Shown here piece by piece: positions 34,061 through 46,292 of a stretch of 64,000 nucleotides of DNA. The position numbers were made by a program, and so were the translations under genes. Each line of letters begins with the position of its first letter. The first letter of the stretch is position 1. The notes below the pieces were generated by a model. That model had not been told where the DNA came from. It ran no database searches and was given only the letters and a program-made list of their open reading frames with translations. The DNA is from Aselliscus stoliczkanus (Eukaryota > Chordata > Mammalia > Chiroptera > Hipposideridae), in contig CM066735.1 in assembly GCA_033961575.1 (NCBI GenBank), positions 34,615,501 to 34,679,500 of the forward strand. Reading direction: 5' to 3'.

Positions 34061-36935
34061 ATTTAAGGGCCCCTTTTCCTAGCACCTGCATATGGAAACA
34101 AAATGTACAGGAGTCAAAAAATATGCATTAATAGCCTTGCAGAGCTGTAAGCAGGGACACTTTTCTAGAATGTAGTGTCGTGTAACCAAGGGCCAGGAGG
34201 TAGAATCTAATAAGTAAATATACATTATTTTTTATAACAGCCTGGGGTGCTGCTGCTTCCAAAAGATTGAAGTGTCATCCTTACCATGTGTACCTTGATA
34301 AAAAGTGATAGCTAGGACAGGAAGAGACTCTTTGTTCTCATTTACTCTGTCTCTAGCACTGCTATATATTTTATGGGATGAGGATATACAAATTTGATTT
34401 GTTTCTACTGCTAAAGAAAAATAAGGCAGTTCCTTGGGAAAAAAAGAACAAAACATTATGTAAGGGTGAACCTAAGAATCATTCAGAAGGGGCTACTCTC
34501 CCTGTAATTGCTGAAGGGACTCTACAACCCTGCTACTGATTTGGAGAGAAACCCTTTATTGGCTTTGCACACCCTCTCACTGGCATCTGTGAGACCAGCC
34601 TCAAAATAGAAAAAGTGAACATGACAAGGCGGGCATTTGAGGGAACCAGGAGGAAATGCAGGCAGAAGTGCTTTCTCTAAACAAACCCAATGTCTTCCTT
34701 GTGTTTTTGTTGCAAACCTAGTGCAAAATATTTTTGCAGTTGGACTTTTCAAGCCCCTGTTTTCGAACAAGATGCCTAATATCCCTTAATTTAATTTTGC
34801 ATAAAATAGTAAGAAATAAACTATCGATCATGATTCAGATTTTCTCAGCACATGAGGAGAGGCAATTTTCCAAAGGTTCTCTTATGCTTTTGTAGACTAT
34901 TTGTGTGTGGGACAGGGTTTACCGTCTGGATTTCATCTTCTGTGAAAGAAAAACTACAGCTCTAATTTTCTGTTGGTGTGTGTATGTAAAGCTGGAGATT
35001 ATGGGTGACAGATCTTTTTTTTAGGGAAATATTTTAATGACCCTTTTGGTACAAAGGACAAGGAAGTCAAGAGAACTAACTTTCTATGTTTAATTGCTGA
35101 ATAAAATACAGAAATTTGGAGTTTTGAGTTCTTTGCTGGACAATGTGTGGAGGTGGAAGGAAAGCCACAATATACAGAAGCTGAGCTGTGATGGTGCAAA
35201 ATTTTGGTTAAGGAAGATAAACACACAAAAATTAAAAATGAGCAAATAGAAGCTTAGAAGAACAGCTGGTGGGCAGTTCTTTGTGATGATGATGAACCGA
35301 TGCTATTAGACATTGATATCTAGTAATAAATTTAAGATTGTTTTCTTTTATGTGCTCTGCTAAAGCATCCCCTCACTCTGCCAAAATCTTGAGTAAATGT
35401 TGGTTATACCAAAAAAGATTCTAATGGAGGTTTGAGAGATAGAACAAGAGATGAGATCCACCTAGAGAGTTATGGGGCTGTGAAAAAGAAAGAAGCTATA
35501 GGAGGTGATATGGCCAGCAGGGATCGAATCATTCAGTAATAGCTGGAATTTAAATCTGACATAAAGGTGACAAAGAGAATTAAAACACCTTATTTTAACA
35601 ACTTCAAAAATAAATAGGACAGAGGAAAAAACAAAAGGAAAAGAGGAGAGCTTGAGGTCTCTTGGCTGAGACTTTTCCTTTAGCACCTACAGTGTGTAAA
35701 TTCCCAGACTCTGGTACTCAGGCCTCGCTGTTGATATGGTCTTATTTCTTAAGCTTAGATAAGCAAACAATACAAATCATTGTCAGGAGAATATTCTTAA
35801 GTACACGCAATATATTTAGAATGACATCTTTCCTTTGGGTAATGATTTTTGCTCTTCTTGAAGTTACAGAAATCTTATCTTGCATCCTGTGAATTATCAA
35901 ACATTATTGCTAATAGCTCACAAACAGGGATTTGAATTTTATAGCTTGAAATAATTGTGTTCGTTATTCTTGTTTGTTTGCAGTTGGGCTGGTGTACATG
36001 CGTACGTATCTATGTGGGTGCATGCACTTCAGCAAGGAGGAAGTTAAGTTAATCCACTGAACTAGAAAATGAAAATGCATGTCTCCCCCAGCCAATGTGA
36101 AGGTTCCCTCTTTCTCCCCATTTAATGGATGAAATGTCAACCTGAAGCCAGGGATTTCTAATATGACTAAATGAACCTACGTGTTGGTTATGCATTATTC
36201 ATGCTAGGTTCTGGGATTTTTATGCTTGCCACTGCTGTCAGAAGAAAATGAAAGACATAGATCAAATTGGGCACTAACTTTTTTTGGGTTTGTGTTACTG
36301 AGATATGTCTCTAATATGAGCTTTCCTCAACAGTAGTATTTTGGGGTTCACTGCTCGCTTTATGGACATATTTGATAACAGCATTCACAGATCAATGTTT
36401 ATACTTCTTACTCAAATGGCTTTGTGAGGTGCTGTAGAAACAATACAAAACCTGTGAAGTCAGGTTTATTTTGATGTAGTCTTACCTAACAATACATTTA
36501 CATTGTAATATGCATACATATAATACTCTAATTTTACCTTACCTTGTAAAAATTGTATTAGCACCTCTTTCATTTTCGTTTTCATACCTAAATATGCAGC
36601 TATCTTCTCTTAACTTGCATTGATGAAGCAACACTAATTACCTCAGTTTGAATATGCCAATTAAAATTGAACACATACTATTTCCATGCTATTGGGTTAA
36701 TTACATAGGTATAGGATGTTTTTGAAGCTATGGAGTCAGTTGTGGAGAGAAAGGTTCACAAACATGAAAGTGGAAGCCATAGAATCGCTTGGCCACTGAC
36801 ATAAGTGAATGAAAAAATTGTCACATATTTGGTATGTCTTTTAAAAAACAGTGGACATAAATGTCATTTCCTCATTTTCTTGGATTTTGGTGTGAAGCAA
36901 AATGATATAGTGAAAAGATAATAGATGTTGATGTT
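34061..36935. other. No recognised feature
   Basis: Almost 3 kb of unique-looking sequence, with no transposable element, exon or RNA gene that I can support. Small open frames here lack any recognisable content. Confidence 0.45.
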
Positions 36936-37130
36936 TTAAGATTTGGAGTCAAATCTTAGCTTTTGATTTAACTACTTAGATTACCTTAGATGATTTGTTC
37001 ATCTTCTTGAGCTTTAGTGTCTTCATCTGCAAAATGAAGCTAACACTAAATTATACACTTATAAGAGTCATATAAGATTATGAATAAAAAAGGCGTCTAA
37101 TACAGTACAGGTCCTTTGTAATTGCTTTTC
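36936..37130 (+). mobile_element. MIR SINE, plus strand
   Basis: MIR order: 'gatttggagtcaaatcttag', 'atttgttcatcttcttgagc', 'tgtcttcatctgcaaaatgaag', then 'agagtcatataagattatgaa'. Diverged but convincing. Confidence 0.65.
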
Positions 37131-37181
37131 TTGGAGTGATTTCTTGTCTCAGAGATTTCTGAAGCTCAGTTCTATATTGTT

Positions 37182-37345
37182 ATTTTTTTTTAATTAAGTT
37201 TTTGGGGTGACAATGGTGGTATAGTTACATATGTTTCAGATAAAGAATTCTGTAATACATCATCTGTATGTTACATTGTGTGTTCACCACCCAGACTCAG
37301 CTCTCCTTCCATCAGCATATACTTAACCCTCTTTAACCTCATTTT
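37182..37345 (-). mobile_element. L1 3' end, antisense, 5'-truncated
   Basis: Poly-T, then TTTTTGGGGTGACAATGGTG, an 'aattctgtaatacatcatctg' block, 'cattgtgtgttcaccaccc' and 'ctctccttccatcagcatat'. Same L1 3' family as 16972 and 42890. It ends at about 37345. Confidence 0.85.
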
Positions 37346-37818
37346 GCCATGACTCCAATCTGCTTAGTCAACTCTTCCTCTGGTTGCATAAGTTACCCAG
37401 GTGTCCCCATAATCCATTAGCTTGGCATGAAGGAGACCAGGGCTTTATTGTCTACCTCTGAATATCTGGCACTTAGCACTGTGTCTGATAGGTTATACAA
37501 TTATAAGCAATAAGTATTTGTTATTGAATGAATTCACTCAATATTTTTTTTTTCATTTTTGCCTGAGCAAGTTGAGGTTAAGTTTCTGTATTTTTCAAAT
37601 GAAGGAGTCCTGGAAAATGTAGAAAACAGGAGGCTACTCTGTTTTATATAATTTCCCAAGGAGATGAGCAGTTATGAAAGAGTAAGGAAGTATAATGTAG
37701 AAGGTAAAGAAAGAAACACAGTTTTATGGAAAAGAGAATTGAAATACTCTTTAGTAAGGCATTCAAAAATCTTCATGTTAATGTAAAACAGCTAGAATGG
37801 CCTGAGTATGAATGATTC

Positions 37819-37857
37819 TGATGAGCTGAGACAATAAAAATGATGAGCTGAGACAAT
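37819..37857. repeat. Short direct duplication
   Basis: TGATGAGCTGAGACAAT at 37819-37835 and 37841-37857. It lies just left of a hairpin-capable sequence at 37860-37895. Confidence 0.85.
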
Positions 37858-38609
37858 TTAAAAAAACCTGCTTTATTGCAAAGGCAGGTTTTTCGAATGC
37901 TGGCCAAAAATAGCTGGTACTTCAAATCAACCTTTTTGCTTATGGTGAAATTAGGTTTATATTCAAGGTTGAGAAATAAGAGAATACAGCATCAGAGATT
38001 GTAGGGATAGAAGCAGGTGGTAGGGGTGAGGGGGACATATAGTAATAGGGTTGTCCAGTCAGCATATTATAGATTTGGAGCCATGGTGGGGCAAAAGCCA
38101 AACTTTAATTTGAGTAGTTGCTCTAGGAAGAGCCCTTAAGACTGACCCTGAAAGTGATGCAGCAGGGAAAGTGATGATAACATGGATTTTGAGGTTTCTT
38201 GCAATTGCAAGGACAAATTGGGGGGGTTAAGTGGGAATACAGACAATAATTAATGGGCATCATTAAAATATTCAAGGCATACTTAAAAGATGGAAAGTCT
38301 TTAATTTCTTGGCATGACCTAAAAAATTATCTAGGAATCCATATTATCAGGGCTAAATAAATATTATTCAATTATTTCCTCTAATAGCCCATTTATATCA
38401 TTCATTGCATATTAGACACCTATCTGATTTTGTGTCCACCACCCTTTCTAGAATTTACCTCTTTTCCTCCAACATCTTCATGATTGATACTGTATTTGCA
38501 TATTGTGCGTCTGACCCTTTGGCCATAGTGATTTCTGGGATGGACACTTGACCTCAGAGGGGCAAATCAGTTTCTTTATTTGTGAATGTAGATTGAAAAA
38601 GAAGTTAGA

Positions 38610-38809
38610 CTCCATCCCCACACTATATTCCACATCCCATGACTATATATGTGTTAAATTATAGTTGACATATAATAGTTATGTATGATATCGGGGGTGG
38701 GGGGGCAGGGTAGGAGGAGAGGGAAGTCACTTTGTAAGGGGTGAAAAAAAATAACTATTGCATTGTTTTGTACATATGTAACATAATAATAATAATAATA
38801 AAGTTTAAA
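38610..38809 (+). mobile_element. 5'-inverted (twin-primed) short L1 insertion
   Basis: Flanked by a perfect 14-base target duplication AAAAAGAAGTTAGA (38596-38609 and 38810-38823). 38610-38645 is L1 3'-UTR sequence in antisense (a 'tattccacatcccatgac' block). From about 38646 the orientation switches to sense: 'aatagttatgtatgatat', a G-rich part, 'gtcactttgtaagg', GCATTGTTTTGTACATATGT and an (AAT)n tail. Two opposite pieces of one 3' end inside a single duplication indicate one twin-priming event. Confidence 0.8.
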
Positions 38810-38823
38810 AAAAAGAAGTTAGA

Positions 38824-40825
38824 GAGATATGGGATCATGTTATATGAATGGGATAAACAGGATCAGCTAAATTACAGGGAGAGGGAGAGACAGAGAAAGA
38901 AGAGAGGGAAAGAATTGGAGGCAAAGAAACATGAAACATACTGGAAGAAAGAAGTAGAAATTGGTATAAAGAAGGCTTCCTGAGCAGCCCCAGTTCCAGT
39001 TCTGTCCTAAGGCCTTGCTTCATCACTTCCCTTCCCTTAGACTATAGATACTTGGTATCCTTCCAGTAAATCCTAGTTTTTCCATTAGTTACTTGCGACA
39101 ATGCACAGCAATATTTAGTCTTTCATTTGTTTGTTCCACAAACATTAATGGAGCTCTCAGGGGTGGAAGTATTTTGCTTTTGCAGGGGCAGAGACACTTA
39201 CCTTCATAGGTACCAACACTATGAAACAAAAATAAACGACTCTTTGGGAATGATGTGTGGGTGACATTAATTCAGAGACTTCAGAAAGCATGGTCTATGT
39301 TTGTGGCTAATCAGAAATTGAAGAAGAAGCAATACTCCTGTTTTCTTTTGTATTATCCAATTAGTGTATGATTAGTCTGAATTATGGTTTGGCATCTAAG
39401 AGAAGAGAGCATATCTAATTTGTTTCCAGAGGCAACAATAGAAGGATGATCTGGAGCAATAAATCATTAACAACATGCTCTATTTTTTCAAGAGATATTG
39501 AGCATCACTCAGCAGTAGGTGTCACATAAGAAAATAGTGAAAGACAAGACTGGAAAATAGAGTGCTTCTGTACTAGACTTAATGGGTTTAAATTTTATTC
39601 TTTAAGCAGTGCTAAACTATATAAATAATTTTAGAGTAAGAAATGTACAAGTCTGTTTAGGTCAGGATTTCTCATGCAATGCAAGCCTTGGGACGAAAAA
39701 GTACTTAGAATTTTTCTCTTTTTTGTGGGTCTCAGTAATGAGGCTAATAACTTGTACTTACTGTGCTTGTGTCTCCCAGTCATATTCTCTAGGGACTAAT
39801 TTCAAAAAAGAAAGGGAAGGAGATAATGAAAGGGTCCAGATGCTTAATCAATGTAGTGGTGGCCTTCAAGGCATTGTCTTTTTCAAACTTCAGGGAAGCT
39901 AATATGTGGTCTCTGAAATAGCTCTAATTAGATGCTACACTTCAAAGTGAGCTGTGTTATTTAACTATATCAATTTTTAGCAGTGATTACTTACTGTTTA
40001 AAAATAGAATAAAGGTTATAAGCTTGTTAAAATAAAACCTAGAAGGGAAGGAATTTAGACAAAATCGGAGAGGAACGAGAAGGCTAGCCCAAAATTAAAT
40101 TTGTAAACTAAAAGAAAAGGGAAAGAACAGCAAGTTTGGAAATGAATCAATACCTGGAAATAAGGCAGGATTATAGGGTAAATATTAAGTGCTCATTTGT
40201 AATTTGTAATCATAGATTTAAGCTTAAAGCAATTCGTTTCTTGGCATGTTTTTTTCCCATTAATGTTTAGCTTTTTGATTGCTAATAAGAATATAGGTAA
40301 TTTAGTGCATCTAGCCATGAGGTTTGTCAATGAGACGAAACAATGGAAGAGAGGATTCAAGGAAGAGGAGGGCATTTTAAAGGATTTATAAATACAATGC
40401 TGGAAGAAATGTGAGCTGTGAGAAGATGAGTGGAAATGGACTGATTGCTAGAGTTCATGCACTAGAAGTCTCATGAGATTAAAGATTTAAAGCAGAGGGA
40501 AAGTAGGGCCATGAGTTGGAAAGATAAGAGGAAATGATTTCAGAGTAGAATGTTCAAAAAGAATAAAAAATAGAGATGATGACGTTGTTTGTTGGTCTAG
40601 GATATAATCATAGACTGGGTAGCTGCTTTAGAGTGGAGGACATATTGGAAGAGATGGAAAAGGAGAGAAACTAAGAGACCAAGGTGTGGAATGGATTATT
40701 AGCATAGATACAGTAACCATTAAAAATGATGGCTTGATGATGAGGAAATGTAGAGGGTAAGATATGAATCAATGTAGCTGAAAGCATGAACTTCAGAGAA
40801 GTAAGCCTTTACTCTCTTTTACCTC
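38824..40825. other. Mostly unrecognised sequence
   Basis: Purine-rich near 38875-38940 ('gagagggagagacagagaaag'). 39120-39250 is faintly L2-like. 40440-40790 has the purine-rich style of an old antisense LINE, but I cannot name it. Confidence 0.35.
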
Positions 40826-40999
40826 TTCTTCCTTCCTCCCTCTCTCCCTCCCTTCCTTCCTTCCTTCTTTCCTTCCTTCCTTCCTTCCTTCCTTCCTTCC
40901 TTCCTTCCTTCCTTCCTTCCTTCCTTCTTCCTTTCTCCTTCCTTCCTTCCTTCCTTCCTTCCTTCCTTCCTTCCTTCCTTCCTTCCTTCCTTCCTTCCT
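40826..40999. repeat. (CTTC)n microsatellite, about 170 bp
   Basis: Nearly pure TTCC/CTTC with a few interruptions around 40921-40937. It produces Pro-Ser-Phe-Leu and Lys-Glu-Gly-Arg repeat frames on opposite strands, which are artefacts. A homopurine-homopyrimidine tract of this length can form triplex (H-DNA). Confidence 0.97.
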
Positions 41000-41925
41000 G
41001 TTAGATAGTTTAGCTTGACTTTGTGAGTATTATCTAAAAATAACACATTTGTATTTACACACAAAAAATAAAGTTAACAATATAATAATCAGGATAAATC
41101 AAAATAAAATCTTTTTAAAAGATATAAAACATTGAAGTAACTGATGTAAAAATATAGATAATAGAAAAGAATGATCAAATAAAAAAAGTAAAATGGTGGA
41201 TTTATTACTAAAAATGATATTTGTAGAAACAACATCATTAACTAATAACCATTTGGGAGCTAGAAAGATAATGAGGCTACTTAATATAGTTAATGTCCTC
41301 CAAATGATCAGGTTTCCTGTTTTTGATTCCTCAAAAACACTAAAATATACAACCTGCAAATAATTGTTATAAATGGCATTTTCAATAATGTTATTATATC
41401 TGGATCATATAAATTCCTTTTGGGTAAAAAACCTGAAATATATTTTGTATACACTTTCCTTGCAATGGGCTTCAGATTTTTTACATAGGGGTATCTAGAA
41501 TAACTTAAAACTTTCCTTTTTAAGCACATTTGTTTAGGTGGATATCTAATGAACTAATGAAATTTAAGATATAAACACCTCTTCAAAAAAACCTGTTAAA
41601 ACTAACTTTAGAGTTTAAAATTTTATTTCATTAAAAATTATTCTTGTCTGATTTCATGCTTTTCATTCATATTTTACATTATTACTTTGAAAATTTACAG
41701 TATTTTAAAATTTATGGTTGTCAACTGTGAATGTATGAATTAGTTATTTTTCAGGTATTTTAATTAAGTAGATTGCATAGTGTTGCTATAGTTACTTAGT
41801 GGTTTAAAGTCAGTGAGCAATGTCTATTGTTCTGTTTGCTGAAATTAATGAGCGATAACTCATCTTCATCTAGTAAACCTTTTAAAATAAGGATTCAAAA
41901 TTGGGAATAACAGAAGTATATTAAG

Positions 41926-42240
41926 TCAGATAGAAAAAGTTTAGAACCATATGAATTCCCTTATATGTGGGATATAAAACTGAAAGCAACAAAGGAACAA
42001 GATAAAGAAACAAAAACTCATAGACACAGACCACAGGTTAGTGGTTACCAGGGTGTAAAGATGCAGAGGAGTGCTAGATTGGGGTAAAAGGGATCAAATA
42101 TGGTGATGGAAGGAAAACTGATGCTGGGTAGTGATAACACAATGAAACATATAGATGATGTATTATAGAAATGTACACGTGAAACCTATATAATTTTGCT
42201 AACTAATGTCACCCCAATAAATTTAATAAAAAGTTTAAAA
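41926..42240 (+). mobile_element. L1 3' end, plus strand
   Basis: Bounded by a perfect 12-base duplication AAGTATATTAAG (41914-41925 and 42241-42252). The body runs 'ccatatgaattcccttatatg', 'agtggttaccagggtg', 'gaaacctatataatttt', 'aatgtcaccccaataaat' and ends in an A-rich tail. It is the sense version of the 3' family seen antisense at 37182 and 42890. The long identical duplication suggests a fairly recent insertion. Confidence 0.9.
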
Positions 42241-42640
42241 AAGTATATTAAGGTAGCATTAGTATTAATAAATTAGCAGCACTACTTTCTTGAAGGTAAA
42301 ATATCCTCTCTACTGGCCCCTGTTCAGATATATTTATATGTACATATACATATCTCAATTAGATAGCTCACATCTCATCTTGAAAAAAACTAGAAGTTTC
42401 ATTAGCATGGTTACTTCAAGCCTAACAATCACAGTTGACTGTTGGAATCATCTCCATTTAAGAGTAATTGTATTTTAAGCGTAATGGATTCCAGGAAATT
42501 CTTTAGGATGAGATAACTCAATCTAGAAGTGAAAGCTATTCCGTTTTTATTTTGTTTTTGAAAAGGCTATAGAGGCCCAAATGAATTGGCTATTACCAAC
42601 TTAAACAAAGCCATATCAGACTGGTATTAAGAAAAAAAAA

Positions 42641-42914
42641 TACAGACAACAATGTAAATGGAAATGTGTTAGATATCTTCATTCTTTTTTTCCTTTTTTT
42701 TTATAGTAAATTTATTGAGGTGACAATGGTTAGTAAAATGGTAATGGTAATTACCATTTTACTAACCATAGGTTTCAAGTGTTAAAATAAAAAAAATACA
42801 AACAACAATGTAAATGGAAATGTGTTAGATGTCGTCATTCTTTTTTTTCTTTTTTTTTAAAGTAAATTTATTGGGGTGACAAATTACCATTTTACTAACC
42901 ATAGGTTTCAAATG
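42641..42914. repeat. Tandem duplication across an L1 insertion boundary
   Basis: A block starting TACAGACAACAATGTAAATG at 42641 recurs at 42797 as TACAAACAACAATGTAAATG. In each case it is followed by poly-T, the first bases of an antisense L1 3' end, and TTACCATTTTACTAACCATA. The second copy is about 23 bases shorter at the palindrome. The duplicated unit joins host flank to L1 sequence, so it arose after, or during, the L1 insertion. Confidence 0.85.
42728..42767. repeat. Perfect 17-base inverted repeat
   Basis: GGTTAGTAAAATGGTAA, a 6-base spacer, then TTACCATTTTACTAACC. Present only in the first copy of the tandem duplication; the second copy keeps the right arm alone. It can extrude as a hairpin. 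Confidence 0.95.
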
Positions 42915-44058
42915 TACAATTCTGTAATACATCATCTATATATCACATTGTGTGCTCACTACCCAGAGTCAGTTCTCCTTCCATCACCATATATTTCACC
43001 ACCTTTACCCTACCTACCACCCCTGCCCCTTACCCTCTGGTAACCACTAAACTGTTGTCTGTGTCTGTGAGTTTTTATTTATTTGTTTGTCTTGTTCCGT
43101 TGTTGCTTTCAGTTTTATATCCCACATATCAGTGAAATCATATGGTTCTTGAATTATTCTGCCTGACTTATTTCGCTTAGCATAATAATCTCAAGGTTCA
43201 TTCATGTTGTTGCAAATGGCAATATTTCATTTTTTCTTATGGCAGAATAGTATTCCATTGTATATATGTACTGCAACATCTTTATCCAATCACCTATCAA
43301 AGGATGCTTTGGTTGTTTCCATATCTTGGTCACTGTCAATAATGCTGCAATGAACATTGGAGTACATATATCTGTGTGGATAAATGTTCTCAGATTTTTT
43401 GGGTAGATCATCAGGAGAGGAATTTCTGAGTCATATGTAATTCTATTCCTAATTTTTTGAGGAATCTCCACACTGGGAATACAGACTGGTGTAGCTGCAC
43501 CAACAGTGTATGAGGGTTCCTTTTTCTCCACAGCCTCTGCAACACTTGTTATTATTTGTCTTATTGATAATAGCCATTCTAACAGATGTGAGGCAATATT
43601 TCATTGTGGCTTTGGTTTACATTTCCCGAATAGCTAGTGAAGTTGAGCATTTTTTCATATATCTGTTGGTTGTTTGTATGTATTCTTGGGAGAAGTGTCT
43701 GTTTATGTACTCTGCCCATTTTTTAATTTAATTGTCTTTTTGTTGTTGAGTTGTTTGAGTTCCTTATATATTTTGGATATTATCCCCTTATCAGAGGTGT
43801 TTTTTTTTTTTTAGTATTTTCTCCCATTCGGTTGGTTGCCTCTTTGTTTTGTCAAGCGTTTCTTTTGCTGTGCAGAAGATTTTTAGTTTGATATAGTCCC
43901 ATTCATTTATTTTAGCTTTTACTTTCCTTGCCTTTGAGGTCAAATTCATAAAACCCTTTTTGAAACCAAGGTCCATAAGTTTACTACCTATGCTTTCTTC
44001 TATGCAGTTTATTGTTTTAGGTCTTCTGTTTAGGTCTTCGATCCATTTTTAGTTAAGT
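42890..44058 (-). mobile_element. L1 3' half with end of ORF2, antisense
   Basis: About 1.2 kb of L1 in antisense: 3' UTR to about 43140, then the C-terminal part of ORF2 on the minus strand. The minus-strand frame at 43202-43531 contains the L1 ORF2 hallmark YTMEYYSAIRKNEI. The frame at 43791-43976 contains [20 protein letters not shown], further upstream in ORF2. Frames are broken by stops, and the sequence ends near 44058, so the copy is 5'-truncated and dead. L1 ORF2 encodes an endonuclease/reverse transcriptase; those catalytic domains are absent here. Confidence 0.93.
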
Positions 44059-44499
44059 TTCTTAATATATTAGAAATAAAAATAAAATCTTTTACATATG
44101 TTTTAGGGCATTATCAATATGTAGTATAAATATTTGTTCAGTTGAAATTGTTTCACAAAGACAGTATTTTTGGCTAGTAAAAGTAGTATCCACAAAATCA
44201 ACTAAAATACAGATAAAACCTGTAACACACTATTCCAACATGAATTAATTAAATGTTGTTGAAGTATGCAAGTGGAGCTATTGAAAGACTTAGAATAAAA
44301 ATGAAAAGAGCATAAAGTAAACACAAGTGAAAAATAATGAAAAGATAAAATAATTTCAAAAGTAAACACAAAAATACAAGGTGACAAAAGTAGAATTTTT
44401 TTGACTGTAAGTATAATTCATGTCAATAAGGAGAGAATTAAAGTGGCTAAGACAAAAAGCAAAATAAAGGATAGGTAAACATCATTAGTGATAAAATGA

Positions 44500-45260
44500 T
44501 AAATGTAGAAGTTTATAAAAGATAAATCTACAATTGGAATCCCTCAAGAAGCAAAAAAAAAAAATCACATAATGAGAAAATATTTGCAATTTGCAACTTA
44601 CATCACAGATAGCAGGCTAATGTCTTTAATATATTAAGAGTTCTTTAAACTCAAGAAGGAAAAGACCATAAATCCAATTAACAAATGAACAAAAACTATG
44701 AAGAGACAGATCATGACAAAAGATACACCGAAAGCCCCTAAACATAAGAAATATACATATTAGAACTGCACAGATATCATTTTTTATATTTATAAAATTG
44801 ACAAATAAAAGTGGCTTGACAACTCATTTTGAGGGCAAGGTTGTAGAGAAACAGGAATTCTTATTTTTTTGCTTTTTTGCTGGTACTAATGCAAAATGAG
44901 TTACCAACAAAATTACACATAAATTTACCTTTTAACAACAAAAATCCATATTTCTCTGCATTTACCTAAAGAAGTCCCTCCACAAAAAGAAAATAAAATA
45001 TGTACAAAGTTACTTTCACAGCATTATCACACATGATTAATAACACAAATATCCATCAATATGAGGTTGCTTCAATGGGCTATTGTGCAATCTCATAATG
45101 GAATTCTGTGAAGCTGTGGGAAAAAAAAGAAAGAAAAATATCTATGGTCTTATATGTAATGATTATAGTGATTTTCATGTCATATTGTTAAGTGAACAAA
45201 AAAATGCTGGGAACAGAGCAATTTATGATCCTGATTTTGGTAAGAAAGAAGGAGAAGTAA

Positions 45261-45264
<4 letters not shown>
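44500..45264 (+). mobile_element. Old L1 (L1M-class) remnant, plus strand
   Basis: L1 ORF2/3'-end text in order: 'gagaaaatatttgcaatttgc', 'ttaagagttctttaaactcaa', 'agaccataaatccaattaac', 'gttgtagagaaacaggaattc', 'atatccatcaatatgagg', 'gaattctgtgaagctgtg' and 'atattgttaagtgaacaaaa'. More diverged than the neighbouring L1s. The (CT)n tract follows its end. Confidence 0.7.

Positions 45265-45319
<55 letters not shown>
45265..45319. repeat. (CT)n microsatellite
   Basis: About 27 uninterrupted CT units at the 3' side of an old L1. Confidence 0.97.
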
Positions 45320-45323
<4 letters not shown>

Positions 45324-45977
45324 CCTAATCTATATAAATCATTTCTCAAAATAAAACACAGGCAGGATAAACAAGAGTATAAATAAGAACTTACTGAAAA
45401 ACATTATCTCTAGAAGGTTGGTGGGAATGAGTGGAAGTGATAGGAATGAGAGCCTGAGTTCTGTTATAAGAAGACATATATGCATTCCAAAATATCACTC
45501 CATTTTACAAAATTGTATAATGAAATCCACAGGGCTTATGAGAAATATGAGGCTAGAGGCACTCAAAATGAATAAAAGTGGTGCAGACTTAGATACATGT
45601 TAAGTGGTTAAGAAATACATAAATATTACAATAAACACAGCACTCTACCATGAAACAGACCTAATGTTTTCTGGTGGAAGGGAAGCTTATGCGTTGTATA
45701 AGAGCAGGGTGAGAGGAAAGTTCTGAGTGGAAGAAACAGTGTTAGGGTAAAGTTGTGACACCTATTGTGAATGTGATGTGTGTGGCTTATAACAGGTGGG
45801 AAACTGAAGTACCTGGTGCGTGCATATATGCTTATTCAACTTGATTCAACTGGATAAGGTCTTCTGTTGGTGATATTTTGCATAAGCAAAGACCAAGTTT
45901 GTGTTATGTTTAATATGTAAATAGTTTTGAAACAAATCAGTATTTTCCAAAACAAGCACTAAGCAATTTCACTTTTG

Positions 45978-46100
45978 TTTGGGGTTTTTTTGTTTGTTGG
46001 TTTCTTTGAGGGCAGTGTCACTGGCCCTCATATGTGGGACCGAACCGGGGCCGCTGGCTTCCCAAGCCAGCGCTTAACCACCGCACCACTCGGCCGGCCC
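45978..46100 (-). mobile_element. Short tRNA-derived SINE, form B, antisense
   Basis: T/G-rich tail at the left, GAGGGCAGTGTCACTGGCCC body, antisense head ending CACTCGGCCGGCCC at 46100. A perfect 16-base target duplication AGCAATTTCACTTTTG is at 45962-45977 and 46101-46116. The intact duplication and a head close to its siblings suggest a young copy. Confidence 0.95.
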
Positions 46101-46145
46101 AGCAATTTCACTTTTGAATAGTACGTATTAAAATATAAAATTATA

Positions 46146-46292
46146 GGGCCGGCCGAGTGGCTCAGTTGGTTAAAAGCTTGCTCAAGAATGCAAGCGGAGC
46201 TCTGAGCAACAGCAGTTCGATGCCCAGCCTGAGCTGAGCTGCCACTGAGCTGCCAACAGGTGGCAGGATGGCTCACCCCCCAAAAAAATTAT
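46146..46292 (+). mobile_element. tRNA-derived SINE, form C, plus strand
   Basis: Head GGGCCGGCCGAGTGGCTCAG (A-box-like), B-box-like GTTCGATGCC near 46216, a body with GCTGCCAACAGGTGGCAGGA, then C/A-rich tail. A perfect 16-base duplication AAAATATAAAATTATA is at 46130-46145 and 46293-46308. Its head faces that of the SINE ending at 46100, only 45 bases away. Confidence 0.95.

Noticed and set aside
37860..37895. Hairpin AAAACCTGC...GCAGGTTTTT that resembles a bacterial terminator
   Set aside because: The window is mammalian; intrinsic terminators of this type do not apply. Probably a chance or slippage-derived inverted repeat.
40826..40999. Possible CRISPR-like regular array
   Set aside because: Pure tetranucleotide microsatellite without spacers; no repeat-spacer structure occurs anywhere in the window.
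40786..41064. Proline/serine/leucine-repeat and lysine/glutamate/glycine/arginine-repeat proteins
   Set aside because: Translations of the CTTC microsatellite on the two strands.
43202..43531. 109-codon minus-strand frame as a gene
   Set aside because: It carries the L1 ORF2 C-terminal hallmark and lies in a 5'-truncated L1; a dead retrotransposon fragment, not a host gene.
46146..46230. Possible functional tRNA gene
   Set aside because: A- and B-box-like sequence is present, but there is no complete cloverleaf; body, tail and target duplication show it is a SINE.
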